Source: Planctomycetota bacterium
Lineage (GTDB): Bacteria > Planctomycetota > J058 > JAJDCP01
Assembly: GCA_029260765.1 (NCBI GenBank)
Contig: JAJDCP010000011.1
Span: 62,001-126,000, forward strand
Length of the DNA stretch: 64,000 nt
Reading direction: 5' to 3'
The position numbers and the translations under genes are program-made. Below, in pieces: positions 8,576 through 17,141 of this stretch (within the stretch, counting starts at the first letter, position 1; each line of letters opens with the position of its first letter). The notes beneath the pieces were generated by a model. That model made no database searches. It was not told the origin of the DNA and saw only the letters and a list, made by a program, of their open reading frames with translations.

Positions 8576-8603
8576 ATTATTTGTCTAGCTTTTTTCTATA
8601 CAA
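8576..8603 (-). promoter_or_regulatory. possible promoter of the fasciclin gene
   Basis: The only AT-rich stretch in the area. On the minus strand TTGTAT (8603-8598), a 16-base spacer and AATAAT (8581-8576) form a weak sigma-70 match, about 60 bases before the GTG at 8515. Confidence 0.3.
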
Positions 8604-8739
8604 AATTTGAACAAAACCTAGGACGCGTTACCCGGTTCGCCAGCCATGCGTGGCAATACCTATACAATGCAATGACGAAGCCTGGACGCATGCGATGCAC
8701 GGTCGGCAGGGGAAGAGGGCACGGATCGAAGCCGTCTTC

Positions 8740-8867
8740 TGTAGCGGCGCTCTGTGAGCGCCGGAAGGAGCCTTGGCGGAGGTTGCATCCAGAGGTTCAG
8801 GGTCCGCCCCTCCGGATCGGTCTTCTCTGGCGCTCGCAGAGCGCTCTGGTCATAGACCGACGCTACA
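8740..8867. repeat. dispersed TGTAGCG/CGCTACA palindromic repeat, copy 1
   Basis: A 128-bp unit bounded by TGTAGCGGCGC at the left and GACGCTACA at the right. It is the reverse complement of the two units at 61300-61376 and 61409-61516: the GGCGCTCACAGAGCGCC hairpin lies at this left end and the GTCGGTCTATGACC part at this right end. The middle differs and holds a second GGCGCTC/GAGCGC-type hairpin. No ORF inside is supportable. Confidence 0.7.
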
Positions 8868-9057
8868 TGCGGCTCTCAGCAGTTCGAAGGCATGAACCAG
8901 GCCTTACCGAAGTCTCTTGCGGATGTCAGGTGCTCTGAAGCCGGATGCGGCGCCACGAGAGCGCGCTACATGCACGTACCGGCTCTGAGCGTCAGCGCTC
9001 GGACACAGACAGCCCGAACGGCGCAGTTGCTGGGCACAGGCAGGCGGCTGGCGTGCG

Positions 9058-9237
9058 CTACTCTATGCTCTCGTCGGAGGAGAACTCTTCTTCTGCGTAG
9101 TCATCGTCGAAGAAGCCGTGGCGCTTTGAGCCGCCCTCGGGGTGGCCGCGTCGCTGACGCCTCATGCGGCGGCGTTCTTTCGCGCGCTGGCTCTCGGCAA
9201 AGGATTCATCGACTTCTGGACTGGGTTGAGCAGGCAT
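9058..9237 (-). CDS. small highly charged protein, unknown
   Basis: 59 residues, ATG at 9237 to TAG at 9058. The sequence has a basic middle (AKERRRMRRQRRGHPEGG) and an acidic tail (FFDDDYAEEEFSSDESIE). That ordered charge pattern and the GC-rich third positions make it look coding, but there is no clear Shine-Dalgarno, and the frame stays open upstream to about 9316. No family is recognised. It stands alone in a sparse kilobase between the fasciclin gene and the sigma-54 activator. Confidence 0.4.
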   Translation of the reverse strand: MPAQPSPEVDESFAESQRAKERRRMRRQRRGHPEGGSKRHGFFDDDYAEEEFSSDESIE

Positions 9238-9368
9238 GACTGACTCGCTGTCGAGGTGCGTGGGGTCGTCCCACAGATGAAGAGATCCAGGTCGACGCCT
9301 CTGCAGATCCTCGCCACCTCAAATGAGGACGCACAGAGACCCTTGCGGCACACGGGCCGCTATGCGAA

Positions 9369-9391
9369 CGTTGGCAATCCACATGCCAACG
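9369..9391. repeat. short inverted repeat
   Basis: CGTTGGCA (9369-9376) and TGCCAACG (9384-9391) are a perfect 8-bp inverted repeat with a 7-base loop; three more outer pairs are possible across one mismatch. There is no T-run, so it reads as an operator or an mRNA hairpin rather than a terminator. Apart from this and the promoter at 9445-9477 I see nothing in 9238-9519. Confidence 0.4.
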
Positions 9392-9444
9392 CTCGTATCC
9401 GCTTACCAGGCCCATGGCTAGACACTCCCTGCAAGAATCGGAAA

Positions 9445-9477
9445 CTGGCTGCCTCTTTTTTCGGATGTATACTTCCG
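9445..9477 (+). promoter_or_regulatory. promoter with palindromic operator over the -10
   Basis: CTGGCT (9445-9450), 17 bases, then TATACT (9468-9473). The -10 lies inside the near-perfect palindrome CGGATGTATACTTCCG (9462-9477, one mismatched pair). Further CCGGAAA and TTCCGAA half-sites follow before the start at 9520. A sigma-54 type GG/GC element was looked for and not found. Confidence 0.45.
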
Positions 9478-9519
9478 ATGTGAGCTCAAACCGGAAATGA
9501 GATTCCGAATGATGCGAGT

Positions 9520-10551
9520 ATGAAATCCAGCCGCCCCAGTCTGTCGAGCTTCGTTTCGTCCAGCCCTGCCATGCAAGCCTTCCTGCACGTCGCCCGGAGG
9601 ATGACGACCAGCAACACCTCGCTGTTGATCACTGGCGAGACGGGCGTGGGCAAAGAGTGGCTGGCCCGCGCCATCCATGGTGAGTCCCCCCGCAACACCG
9701 GCCCCTTTGTGGCGATCAACTGCGGAGCTCTGCCCGAAGGCCTGCTCGAGAGTGAGCTCTTCGGACATGAAAAGGGCGCGTTCACCGGCGCCACCCGAAG
9801 CAAGCGGGGGCACTTCGAGGCCGCCGAAGGTGGTAGCCTGTTCCTCGACGAGATCGGCGAGATCCCGCTGCACCTGCAGGTGCGGCTTCTGCGTGTGATC
9901 CAGGCGCGTGAGGTGCAGCGCCTGGGCGCCGAGCAACCTCTGCGGGTCGATGTGCGCATCCTCGCGGCTACCAACCGCAACCTGCTTCAGGAGGTCGCCT
10001 GCGGGAACTTCCGCCGCGACCTGTATTATCGACTGAGCGTGGTCAGCCTGGCGGTCCCGCCACTCCGCGAGCGGCGGGAGGACATCCCCGACCTGATCGA
10101 GCGCTACTTGACGCACTTCCAGAGCCAGCTCCCCAACAGCATCCAGGGCGTGGACCCGCATGCGCTGCAGGCTCTGATCGAATACAACTGGCCGGGAAAC
10201 GTGCGCGAGCTGATCAACGTCATCGAACGCGCGGTCCTGCTGTGTGAAGGCGAGCGCATCAGCCGGCAGGATCTGCCCGACGTCATCGCCCGCAACGACA
10301 CACTGCCTGCCCCGATCCTGGTCACCCCGGATGCCGATCAGGGGCTGCCTGCAAGCTGGCTGCAACTCCCGCTCAAGGAGGCGCAGCAGAAGCTTCGCGA
10401 CCGCTTCGAACAGGCGTATCTGGTCGGCCTGCTGCAACAAACCCGCGGACGCGTCGGTGAGACCGCGCGGCGGGCGGGCATCTCCAGCCGCTCGCTCTAC
10501 ACACGCATGCTACGCCTTGGACTGCGCAAAGAAGACTTCCGCAGCCCCTGA
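9520..10551 (+). CDS. sigma-54-dependent transcriptional activator without a receiver domain
   Basis: 343 residues. The AAA+ domain begins almost at the N-terminus: Walker A GETGVGK (39-45), the GAFTGA loop that contacts sigma-54 (86-91), Walker B SLFLDE (D110, E111), the sensor segment and the R-finger region [10 protein letters not shown]. The C-terminal 60 residues hold a Fis-type helix-turn-helix ([20 protein letters not shown]). No N-terminal sensory or receiver domain is present, as in PspF-type activators, which are controlled by a partner protein or by abundance. The palindrome over its own promoter suggests autoregulation. Targets are unknown. Confidence 0.93.
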   Translation: MKSSRPSLSSFVSSSPAMQAFLHVARRMTTSNTSLLITGETGVGKEWLARAIHGESPRNTGPFVAINCGALPEGLLESELFGHEKGAFTGATRSKRGHFEAAEGGSLFLDEIGEIPLHLQVRLLRVIQAREVQRLGAEQPLRVDVRILAATNRNLLQEVACGNFRRDLYYRLSVVSLAVPPLRERREDIPDLIERYLTHFQSQLPNSIQGVDPHALQALIEYNWPGNVRELINVIERAVLLCEGERISRQDLPDVIARNDTLPAPILVTPDADQGLPASWLQLPLKEAQQKLRDRFEQAYLVGLLQQTRGRVGETARRAGISSRSLYTRMLRLGLRKEDFRSP

Positions 10552-10635
10552 GCACCCGTGGATCCGTCCCGCAGGCAGCCTCGGCTCCGACACCCGGTGG
10601 AGCGCGCCCAACGCCCTCGACAGGCGCCGCTCCGG

Positions 10636-10664
10636 TGGACGCCCCTGGCAGACTGTTGTACTAT
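10636..10664 (+). promoter_or_regulatory. candidate sigma-70 promoter
   Basis: TGGACG (10636-10641), 17-base spacer, TACTAT (10659-10664), 28 bases before the start codon at 10693. Read by eye. Confidence 0.45.
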
Positions 10665-10692
10665 GCGGCCTGCGCAGCATTGAGGAGGTGCG

Positions 10693-11946
10693 ATGCCATT
10701 CCTGCAGATCCATGGGCTCGGTGCTACCGACATGGGCCTCACGCGCACCAACAACGAAGATGCCTTCCACGTCGATGACACGCTGGGGCTGTACATCGTC
10801 TCCGACGGTATGGGAGGCGCCGCCTCGGGTGAGGTCGCGTCGAGCCTGGCGGTCGAAGAGGTGGCCCGGCAGCTCGTCGCTCAGCGCGCGGCCATCGAAG
10901 CAATCCGCACCGGCGACGAGGACTTTCAACAGCTGCGTGGGTTGCTGCGGAAAGCCGTGCTGGCCGCCAACAAGGCCGTCTATGACGAAGGCCAGAGGCT
11001 GTCCCAGCACAAGGGCATGGGCTGCACCCTGACTTGCCTGCTGGTGGTCGCCGGCCACGGAATGCTGGCGCATGTCGGCGACTCGCGTGCGTATCTGCTG
11101 CGCGAAGGCACGGCGCACCAGCTGAGCAACGACCACACCCTGGCTGCCGAGCTCGTGCGCTCCGGAGCCATCCCGCCCGAAAAGTTGCGTACCCACATGT
11201 ACGCCCACGTGCTCAGCCGGGTGATCGGCCACCAGACCGGCGTCGAGGTCGACCTGCTCCCCCTGAGCGTGCTGCCCGGCGACCGGCTGTTGCTGTGCAG
11301 CGACGGCCTGAGCCAGTATCTGGAGCTCGACCAGGTCGCCACAGAGTTGGGCAGCGACGACTTCAACGGCCTGCCCGCCAGACTGATCGCTCATGCGAAT
11401 TCCGCAGGCGGGCGCGACAACATCACGCTGGTGCTGGTCGAGGCCCATCTGGGCGCGGTCCCCCTCCCCCCGCGTCTGCAAGAGGTACCCTCGAAGCTTG
11501 CCGCGCTGCGTCGCTCCTTCCTGTTTCAGGGACTCGAATTCGCCGAGCTCAGCCGCGTGCTGCATGTCTGCCAGACGCGCAGCTTCGACGCGGATAAGGT
11601 GGTCTTCGAGTGTGGTGCCGAGTCCAGCGGCCTGTTCGTCCTGCTCGAGGGCGAGCTGCATCTGGAGCATCCACGCCTAGGCCGCCTGGCCGTGCGCCCC
11701 GGCCGATCCCTGGGGGCGGGCAGCCTGATGGAGCCGCAGAAGGTGCGCTCCCGGGTGGTCGTCCACTCCGGGGCGCGCGCGCTGTTTCTACCCGGAGAGC
11801 GCTTCCGCACGCTCTGCCGCGAGCGGCCGCGCCTCGGCCAGACCCTGCTCGAACGGCTCGGGTGCAAGCTCTCGCGGCAGCTGGAACATGCCTACGCGCG
11901 CTTCGAGGGCGAACAGACTGAGCTCGAAGCCTGGGAGATGTTCTGA
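10693..11946 (+). CDS. PP2C-type protein phosphatase fused to a cyclic-nucleotide-binding-like domain
   Basis: 417 residues with GAGGAGG 6 bases before the ATG. Residues 1-260 are a PPM/PP2C phosphatase with its metal-binding motifs: TRTNNEDAF, VSDGMGGAASG, HVGDSRAYLL, LCSDGLSQYL and GRDNIT. Residues about 285-400 match the cNMP/CRP fold (VVFECGAESSGLFVLLEG...). The phosphate-binding cassette reads LGAGSLM where GE-x-A is normal, so cyclic nucleotide binding is doubtful. It would reverse Ser/Thr phosphorylation by kinases such as those at 1955 and 40715. Its stop is 3 bases from the end of the convergent gene. Confidence 0.9.
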   Translation: MPFLQIHGLGATDMGLTRTNNEDAFHVDDTLGLYIVSDGMGGAASGEVASSLAVEEVARQLVAQRAAIEAIRTGDEDFQQLRGLLRKAVLAANKAVYDEGQRLSQHKGMGCTLTCLLVVAGHGMLAHVGDSRAYLLREGTAHQLSNDHTLAAELVRSGAIPPEKLRTHMYAHVLSRVIGHQTGVEVDLLPLSVLPGDRLLLCSDGLSQYLELDQVATELGSDDFNGLPARLIAHANSAGGRDNITLVLVEAHLGAVPLPPRLQEVPSKLAALRRSFLFQGLEFAELSRVLHVCQTRSFDADKVVFECGAESSGLFVLLEGELHLEHPRLGRLAVRPGRSLGAGSLMEPQKVRSRVVVHSGARALFLPGERFRTLCRERPRLGQTLLERLGCKLSRQLEHAYARFEGEQTELEAWEMF

Positions 11947-11949
11947 CGC

Positions 11950-12690
11950 TCAGACCGCCCCGAGCTGCGCGCGCAGCCAGCCCGGCCGGTTGGTGATGAT
12001 GCCATCGACCCCGGCAGCGACCAGCGCACGCGCCTGCGGCAGCTTGTCGACCGTCCAGACGAACAGCTGCAGCCCTGCGGCCCGCATCGCCGCACAACTC
12101 TGCACATCCAGCGGTCCATCGCTTCCCAGACCCAGGCCGTCGAAGCTCGAGCAGCGGGCGAGGATCTCAGTCAAGCCCGGCCACTGGCTCCCATCGGGCT
12201 TGCGCCGGAAGGCGATCAGCCCGAAGACCCGCAACTCCGGGCGCTGCCGCTTGAGCAGGTGCATCGCCTCGTGCTCGAAGCCCTGCACGATGATCTGCTC
12301 GGGACGCGTGCCCGCCGTGTCGAGCTGGGCCAGCAGCGAAGGGATCGCCCTGGGGCCGCCCTTGACTTCAATCAACAGCTGCTTGCCGGCCGGAATTGCA
12401 GACAAGACCTCGACCAGACCGGGGATGCGTGCACCCGCCCAGCGCGGGCCTTTCCAGCTGCCCGCATCGAGCCTTGCCAGGGCGGCCAGGCTCATGTCCT
12501 CCACCCGCCCCTCAACCCCGGTGGTCCGGGTGGTGGTCGCATCGTGGATGGCGGCCAGCTGCCCGTCGGCCGTACGGTGCACGTCGATCTCCACCAGATC
12601 CGCCCCGCGCTGCCAGCCCAACTCGATGGCGGCCATGGTGTTCTCGGGGGCGTCGTACGAGGCCCCGCGATGGGCGATGATCTTGACCAT
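11950..12690 (-). CDS. ugpQ: glycerophosphodiester phosphodiesterase
   Basis: 246 residues, the usual length of the cytoplasmic UgpQ type. It releases glycerol-3-phosphate from glycerophosphodiesters. Seen: HRGASYDAPENT at the N-terminus, EIDVHRTADG with the metal ligands, HDATTTRTTG, the IEVK strand, and the C-terminal VWTVD and GVDGIITNRP motifs. No signal peptide. It starts directly after the stop of the DUF4013-like gene, so it is the last gene of a leftward run. Confidence 0.9.
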   Translation of the reverse strand: MVKIIAHRGASYDAPENTMAAIELGWQRGADLVEIDVHRTADGQLAAIHDATTTRTTGVEGRVEDMSLAALARLDAGSWKGPRWAGARIPGLVEVLSAIPAGKQLLIEVKGGPRAIPSLLAQLDTAGTRPEQIIVQGFEHEAMHLLKRQRPELRVFGLIAFRRKPDGSQWPGLTEILARCSSFDGLGLGSDGPLDVQSCAAMRAAGLQLFVWTVDKLPQARALVAAGVDGIITNRPGWLRAQLGAV

Positions 12691-13533
12691 TCAGTCCCCC
12701 TGCCCTTCGCTGTACCATGCCTGACGGGCAACCTCGGGGTAGTGCTCTGCCACGTAGCGGCCGACGAGATGCGCAAAGGTGAATTGGGCCCACGGCATGC
12801 TGACAAAGAAACCCAGATAGCAGGTGAAGATCCCGACCATGCCCGCCAGAAAGTTCAACACCATCTGCAGCAGCACCAGCACCAGGTAGTCGCCAAAACG
12901 GTCGGCGACATGACGCCAGAGATTCTTGAAATGGAAGCCCGCGAACAGACTGCCGCTGATCAGGAACTCCAGGGTGACCGCGGGCTGCACGGCATTGACG
13001 AGCAGCGCGAGCAGAGCGACAAAGCCGTAGAAGGCAAAAATCCCCAGAATCGCCAGCTCTTCAGGCGCGCCCGCGGCGACTGCCAGCGCCACCGCCCCGA
13101 CCACCACCAGCACAAAGCCCCCGACCAGCAGCAGAATGGGTAGCGTGAGCGCACACAGGTGGCGGAACCCGTCACCCACCAGGGCGAAGAAGTTGTCCCA
13201 GCCGGGCAGCGGTGCGTCCGGATCGACCATCGCCCGCCGCATGATGCGGAGCTGCAGGCCCATGTAGGCGAAGGCCGGCAAGACCACAATGCCCGCCAGA
13301 CTCATCAGCCCTGCGAGCACGAGCTTGCCGAACCAACCTTCCTGCTTGAAGATCCATTGGAATGCCCGGGTGGTCGGGTCGCCTGAAGTCTGGGCGGGCG
13401 TCTGGCAGTCGACGCACAGCTTGTTGCCCGGCTGGTAACACGCCCCGCAGCAGTAACGTTCACAACCCACGCAGATGCCGATCGAGGCCGCGCCATGCGG
13501 GGCACAAGGCGGTGAGGAGACGAGCTCTTCCAT
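12691..13533 (-). CDS. polytopic membrane protein (DUF4013-like) with N-terminal zinc-finger segment
   Basis: 280 residues. Residues 10-45 hold a Cys/His cluster (CAPH, CVGCERYCCGACY, CVDC) that resembles a B-box-type zinc finger. About five hydrophobic helices follow. The segment after the first helix (GLQLRIMRRAMVDPDAPLPG then WDNFF) is the motif that marks DUF4013-type proteins. The function is unknown. It lies 2 bases after nadA and abuts ugpQ, so all three are co-transcribed. Confidence 0.75.
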   Translation of the reverse strand: MEELVSSPPCAPHGAASIGICVGCERYCCGACYQPGNKLCVDCQTPAQTSGDPTTRAFQWIFKQEGWFGKLVLAGLMSLAGIVVLPAFAYMGLQLRIMRRAMVDPDAPLPGWDNFFALVGDGFRHLCALTLPILLLVGGFVLVVVGAVALAVAAGAPEELAILGIFAFYGFVALLALLVNAVQPAVTLEFLISGSLFAGFHFKNLWRHVADRFGDYLVLVLLQMVLNFLAGMVGIFTCYLGFFVSMPWAQFTFAHLVGRYVAEHYPEVARQAWYSEGQGD

Positions 13534-13535
13534 AC

Positions 13536-14867
13536 TCAGGGCGCCTCGGTGATCTCGTTCATGCGTTCGAGCGCCTTGCGGGCATCGCGCCGGATGGCCT
13601 CGCGGCTGGCGGCATCGAGCCGCTCTCGGTAGCCGCTGCTCTCGTCGACAGCATCACCGACCAGCACCTGGTTGATGTCCGGAGCCTGGCCTTTGTGCAG
13701 CAGGTCGAGCATCGCGACCAGGTGCGGCGGGTCGTTGCGGCTCATCGTCGCGCAGCCACAGCCGAAGCTGGCGAAGCCCGGCTCGGGGATGTCGGCCAGG
13801 TGCACCACCTCGACCCCCCGCCGCTGCGCCTGCTCGCGGGCGTTGCTGACGAAATGCCCCTCCGTGCCGATGGCCAGCTTCGAGCCGGGCGGCGCATCCA
13901 TCACCGCTTTCCACAGATAGGCGGTCGAGCCCGACCCGTCGGCAGCCATCACCGCCTCCGCGGGCGACTCGGGATGGACGTGCACTCCGTACCCGCGCTC
14001 TCGCCAATACTCGACCTGCGAGGCCTTGAAGATGGTGTGGACGCCGCAATAGCTGCCCCAGAGGATCATCGCGCTGGCATCCAACGCCTCCAGCGCGGCG
14101 CCCTCGGGCCGGTAGTTGGCTCCCTCCAGTCCACCCTTCCATTGGAACAGCTGCTCGTTGGGGATGCCTACATTGCGTGCCGTGTTGATGCCCAGATGCA
14201 GGTCGGGCACGAACACGATCTTCTTGCCCTGCTTCTGCACCCAGCGCAAGATCTTCGGCGCGTTGCTGCTGGTGCAGACGGCTCCTCCGGTGGCCCCCGC
14301 CAGGGCCTTCAAGCGCCCCGAGGTGTTCATGTAGGCGACCACCACCAGGTCATCACCGTAGCGCTCTTGCAGAAACTCGAAAGCCGGCACGACGTGCTCT
14401 TCTTTGGCCATCATCTCCATCGTGCAGCCGGCCTTGGGGTTGGTGATGTAGACCTGCTGATCCTCGTTCTTGAGGATGGCGATCGCCTCGGCCATGAAGT
14501 GCACGGCAGACTCGACGAACAGCTTGGTGTCCGGGTGCATCACGGCCTGTTTCGCCAACAGGTACGAGTCGGCGATCGAACCGCCGTAGCGCTCGACCAG
14601 TTTGACGATCTCTCCGCCCATGTAGTAGTGGGCCAACAGCATCAGCCTGTCGCCGAAGTGCTTGAGCGCCGGCTCGATGTACGAGTCCATCCAGGGCAGC
14701 ACCGTCTCGGGCTGACGGTTGGGCAGCGCCAGGTATTCCTCCGCGTAGGGTTTGAACTCCTTCTGGTACCAGTCGAGGGGCAGATCCGTCTGGCAGATCG
14801 GCATGCCGCTCTGCAGCTCGATGCCACTCGACTCGATGGACGTATTGCGTTCGACGCGTCGTTCCAC
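13536..14867 (-). CDS. nadA: quinolinate synthase
   Basis: 443 residues from GTG at 14867, which has GAGGAG 7 bases upstream. NadA condenses iminoaspartate with dihydroxyacetone phosphate to quinolinate in NAD synthesis and carries a 4Fe-4S cluster. The three cluster cysteines are visible in GAVCTSSNA, WGSYCGVH and GFGCGCATM-type segments (here SFGCGCATM). Substrate motifs LLAHYYMGGEI, DSYLLAKQA and VFVPDLHLG are present. The protein is longer than the usual 300-370 residues, with an extra N-terminal stretch of about 70. nadB and nadC are not in the window. It sits 16 bases after the S24-fold gene. Confidence 0.92.
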   Translation of the reverse strand: MERRVERNTSIESSGIELQSGMPICQTDLPLDWYQKEFKPYAEEYLALPNRQPETVLPWMDSYIEPALKHFGDRLMLLAHYYMGGEIVKLVERYGGSIADSYLLAKQAVMHPDTKLFVESAVHFMAEAIAILKNEDQQVYITNPKAGCTMEMMAKEEHVVPAFEFLQERYGDDLVVVAYMNTSGRLKALAGATGGAVCTSSNAPKILRWVQKQGKKIVFVPDLHLGINTARNVGIPNEQLFQWKGGLEGANYRPEGAALEALDASAMILWGSYCGVHTIFKASQVEYWRERGYGVHVHPESPAEAVMAADGSGSTAYLWKAVMDAPPGSKLAIGTEGHFVSNAREQAQRRGVEVVHLADIPEPGFASFGCGCATMSRNDPPHLVAMLDLLHKGQAPDINQVLVGDAVDESSGYRERLDAASREAIRRDARKALERMNEITEAP

Positions 14868-14883
14868 GGAAATCTCCTCAAAC

Positions 14884-16272
14884 TCAGCCGACGCCGTCAC
14901 AGCGGTCGGAGTGAAAGCGCCGCAACACACCGACCGCCACCGCTTCGATGCGCAGCCTTGCCGGTTGACCCTGCAGCTGCCAGCTGCCGGTTTCGTCGCG
15001 TTGGAAGACGAGGGCCTCGATGCCCGACGCCAAGCGATCGGGCAGCAGCTGCGCGAAGTCGCTGCCTGCGATATAGCGACGCACCACGCAGCGCGGGGCT
15101 TCGTCAGCCAGCGCGTAGCTGGCCAGCACCAGATCGCCCCCGGCGGGGGACTGCTCGGGATCGAAAAACAGCACGTCGCCGGGCTTGATCTCGGGGGCCA
15201 GCGCCGTGTCCTCTGCCTGCAAGGCAAAGCTGCGCTTGCTGGCCAACCGCACCAGCAAGCCCTGCTGCCCGCTCGGAGGCAGCAGCCCGCCCAGCTCGCC
15301 GCCCTCAAGCTGCTCGCGATCGAGCTCGAAACCCTCGAGCTTGCGGCTGCCAAAGCTCGGCAGCCCGGCATCGGGCAGAGTCCGAAACACGCGCGTGTAC
15401 GCCGAAGCGACCTCGCTGACAGCCTTGCCCTGGATCTCCGCGATGCTCTCGATGATCAGCTGCTCGGTCCCCTTCGCGCGGTCGAGCAGAATGTAGTAGA
15501 TGCACGCGTGCTTGTTCAGTCCTTCCTTCAACAAGGTCTCAAGGATGAACCGGGCCGGCGGAGGATAACTCAGGCGGTCTTTCTGGCGCTCGTAGGCCCG
15601 CCGCAGGATATAGCTCAACCAACAATCGATCAGCGGCGTGACCTCTTCCCGCAGGCGCGATTCGACCTTCTCCAGATAGAAGTCGAATTTCTTCAGATCC
15701 CTCTCAACCAGGGGCTCGGGCACGCCGAGCACCAACTGCATGATCACCAGGTTCTCGACGCTGGCCTGCGAGAAGACCTTCTGCCGGAAGGACGTCTCAA
15801 GGATCTCTTCGACCTTGATCGGCAGGGTCTCCGAGTTCAGGCAGCGCTCATACGCGCGGGTCAGCTGCTCGGGCGTAAACTCGTCCTCCGCGTCGAGCTC
15901 TTGGAACAGCCGCCGCACCTCGACCATCGTCAGGGCCTGCTCTTCGGCGTAGCGCTCTTCTTCCTGCAGCTCGAGTCGGCTGCTCTTCTGCTTGGCAAAC
16001 GCGTCGAGCTCGCTCGCGACCAGCTCGATCTCGGAGGAAGCCATCGCATCGAGCACGTTGTGGTACTCGAGCTTGTGGATCGGGTCGTGGAAGATCGATA
16101 GCGCCTCGAAGCGGTCGCCATACTTCTTCTGCAGGGCAGCGAGGAAACCGCGCACTTCGTGGTTGTCCAGCCAGAGGAAGTCGGCCGCCAGCTCGGAGAC
16201 GCGGACGGCGAAGGAGTCGGTCGCCCCCTCAGAGGAGTCGGTCAGGCTCGACACATCGATGGGATCGCTCAT
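14884..16272 (-). CDS. unknown helical protein ending in an inactive-looking S24 (LexA-fold) domain
   Basis: 462 residues. The third of three consecutive ATG codons (16272) was chosen because AAGGAG then lies 6 bases upstream. Residues 1-330 are charged and helical with no recognised family. Residues about 335-455 look like the C-terminal domain of LexA/CI: SFALQAEDTALAPEIKPGDV, then FFDP, GGDLVLASY and CVVRRYI. In active S24 enzymes the nucleophile lies in GDSM and the base is a Lys; here the first reads EDTA and the second has Arg, so autocleavage is unlikely. No DNA-binding domain is evident. It is translated just before nadA. Confidence 0.7.
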   Translation of the reverse strand: MSDPIDVSSLTDSSEGATDSFAVRVSELAADFLWLDNHEVRGFLAALQKKYGDRFEALSIFHDPIHKLEYHNVLDAMASSEIELVASELDAFAKQKSSRLELQEEERYAEEQALTMVEVRRLFQELDAEDEFTPEQLTRAYERCLNSETLPIKVEEILETSFRQKVFSQASVENLVIMQLVLGVPEPLVERDLKKFDFYLEKVESRLREEVTPLIDCWLSYILRRAYERQKDRLSYPPPARFILETLLKEGLNKHACIYYILLDRAKGTEQLIIESIAEIQGKAVSEVASAYTRVFRTLPDAGLPSFGSRKLEGFELDREQLEGGELGGLLPPSGQQGLLVRLASKRSFALQAEDTALAPEIKPGDVLFFDPEQSPAGGDLVLASYALADEAPRCVVRRYIAGSDFAQLLPDRLASGIEALVFQRDETGSWQLQGQPARLRIEAVAVGVLRRFHSDRCDGVG

Positions 16273-16324
16273 CATCATCTCCTTCGAGCCCTTGACTACC
16301 AGATCGCACCAGCCCCGCCAAGCC

Positions 16325-17104
16325 TCATTTGTCGGACGCGCCCGCGTCGAGAGACGCGACGAAGCTGCCCAACAGCCCACCCACCTTCTCGGCGATGCGC
16401 CGGAACGAGCGCGCCCTTGCCCGGGAGGCCGGGTCCGGCCTGGCCTTGCTGCTCAGGTAGCGCTCGCGTGCCTCATCGGCGACCAGATCCGGATGGAACT
16501 GCGTGGTGTAGAACGGCGCCCCCCGCACCTTGAAAGCCTGCGTCTCGAGGCGCTCGTTGCTCGCGAGCAACTCGACTCCTGATGGCACCTCTGTCACGCA
16601 GTCGGTATGGCCGGTGTGCGCCTGGAAGCTCGGGCTCAGGCTGCCAAACAGCTTGCAGCGGCGCCCCGCTTCGGTCAGCTGAAAGCCGTGCGTCCCGAGC
16701 TCCTCGTGGGCATCGCTGGTGCGCACCGTTGCGCCGAGGTGCATACCGAGGAGCTGATGGCCAAAGCAGACGCCGAAGCCCGGCAGGCGACGCTCGAGAG
16801 CGCTCTCGAGCACATGCCGCAAGGGCCCCACCCAGGCCTGACTGTCGGGATGGTGCACGCTGAAATTGCCCGAGCCGCCGATCATCATGCCGTCGAGGTC
16901 GTCGAGCCACGCGCGCTGCGCCGTCTCCGCCACCGCATTGTGTGTCCGCAGCTCCACGTGTTGACCAGCCAGGCGGCGCTCAAAGCAGGCCAGCTCATGC
17001 GCGAGCATAGGATCCCCCGCGCGGCGCACCTGGATCAGCAGCAGCCGCCGCGGCCGCGGTTGCGGTGCTCCGGCAGGGTTGGCATAATCGCATCCCGATC
17101 TCAC
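16325..17104 (-). CDS. class I glutamine amidotransferase domain protein
   Basis: About 259 residues if GTG at 17104 is used; ATG at 17143 is also in frame but would overlap the divergent gene start. The strand RRLLLIQVR must be included. Seen: the nucleophile elbow GFGVCFGHQLLG with C113, and TQFHPDL with H204. In most class I amidotransferases HP is followed by Glu; here it is Asp (D206). Relatives are GMP-synthase-like stand-alone amidotransferases that may hydrolyse gamma-glutamyl compounds. It lies 52 bases upstream of the S24-fold gene on the same strand. Confidence 0.8.
   Translation of the reverse strand: MRSGCDYANPAGAPQPRPRRLLLIQVRRAGDPMLAHELACFERRLAGQHVELRTHNAVAETAQRAWLDDLDGMMIGGSGNFSVHHPDSQAWVGPLRHVLESALERRLPGFGVCFGHQLLGMHLGATVRTSDAHEELGTHGFQLTEAGRRCKLFGSLSPSFQAHTGHTDCVTEVPSGVELLASNERLETQAFKVRGAPFYTTQFHPDLVADEARERYLSSKARPDPASRARARSFRRIAEKVGGLLGSFVASLDAGASDK
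17060..17088 (+). promoter_or_regulatory. candidate sigma-70 promoter
   Basis: TTGCGG (17060-17065), 17-base spacer, CATAAT (17083-17088). It serves the gene at 17142 and lies inside the N-terminal codons of the divergent amidotransferase gene. Confidence 0.5.
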
Positions 17105-17141
17105 GGCCCGGTCCGCCCGCGCCGCAACCCAAGGACTGCCC

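Noticed and set aside
10640..10665. Possible sigma-54 promoter before the PP2C gene (TGGCAGACTGTTGTAC)
   Set aside because: The GG at -24 has no GC at the right spacing; a sigma-70 pair with a 17-base spacer fits better.
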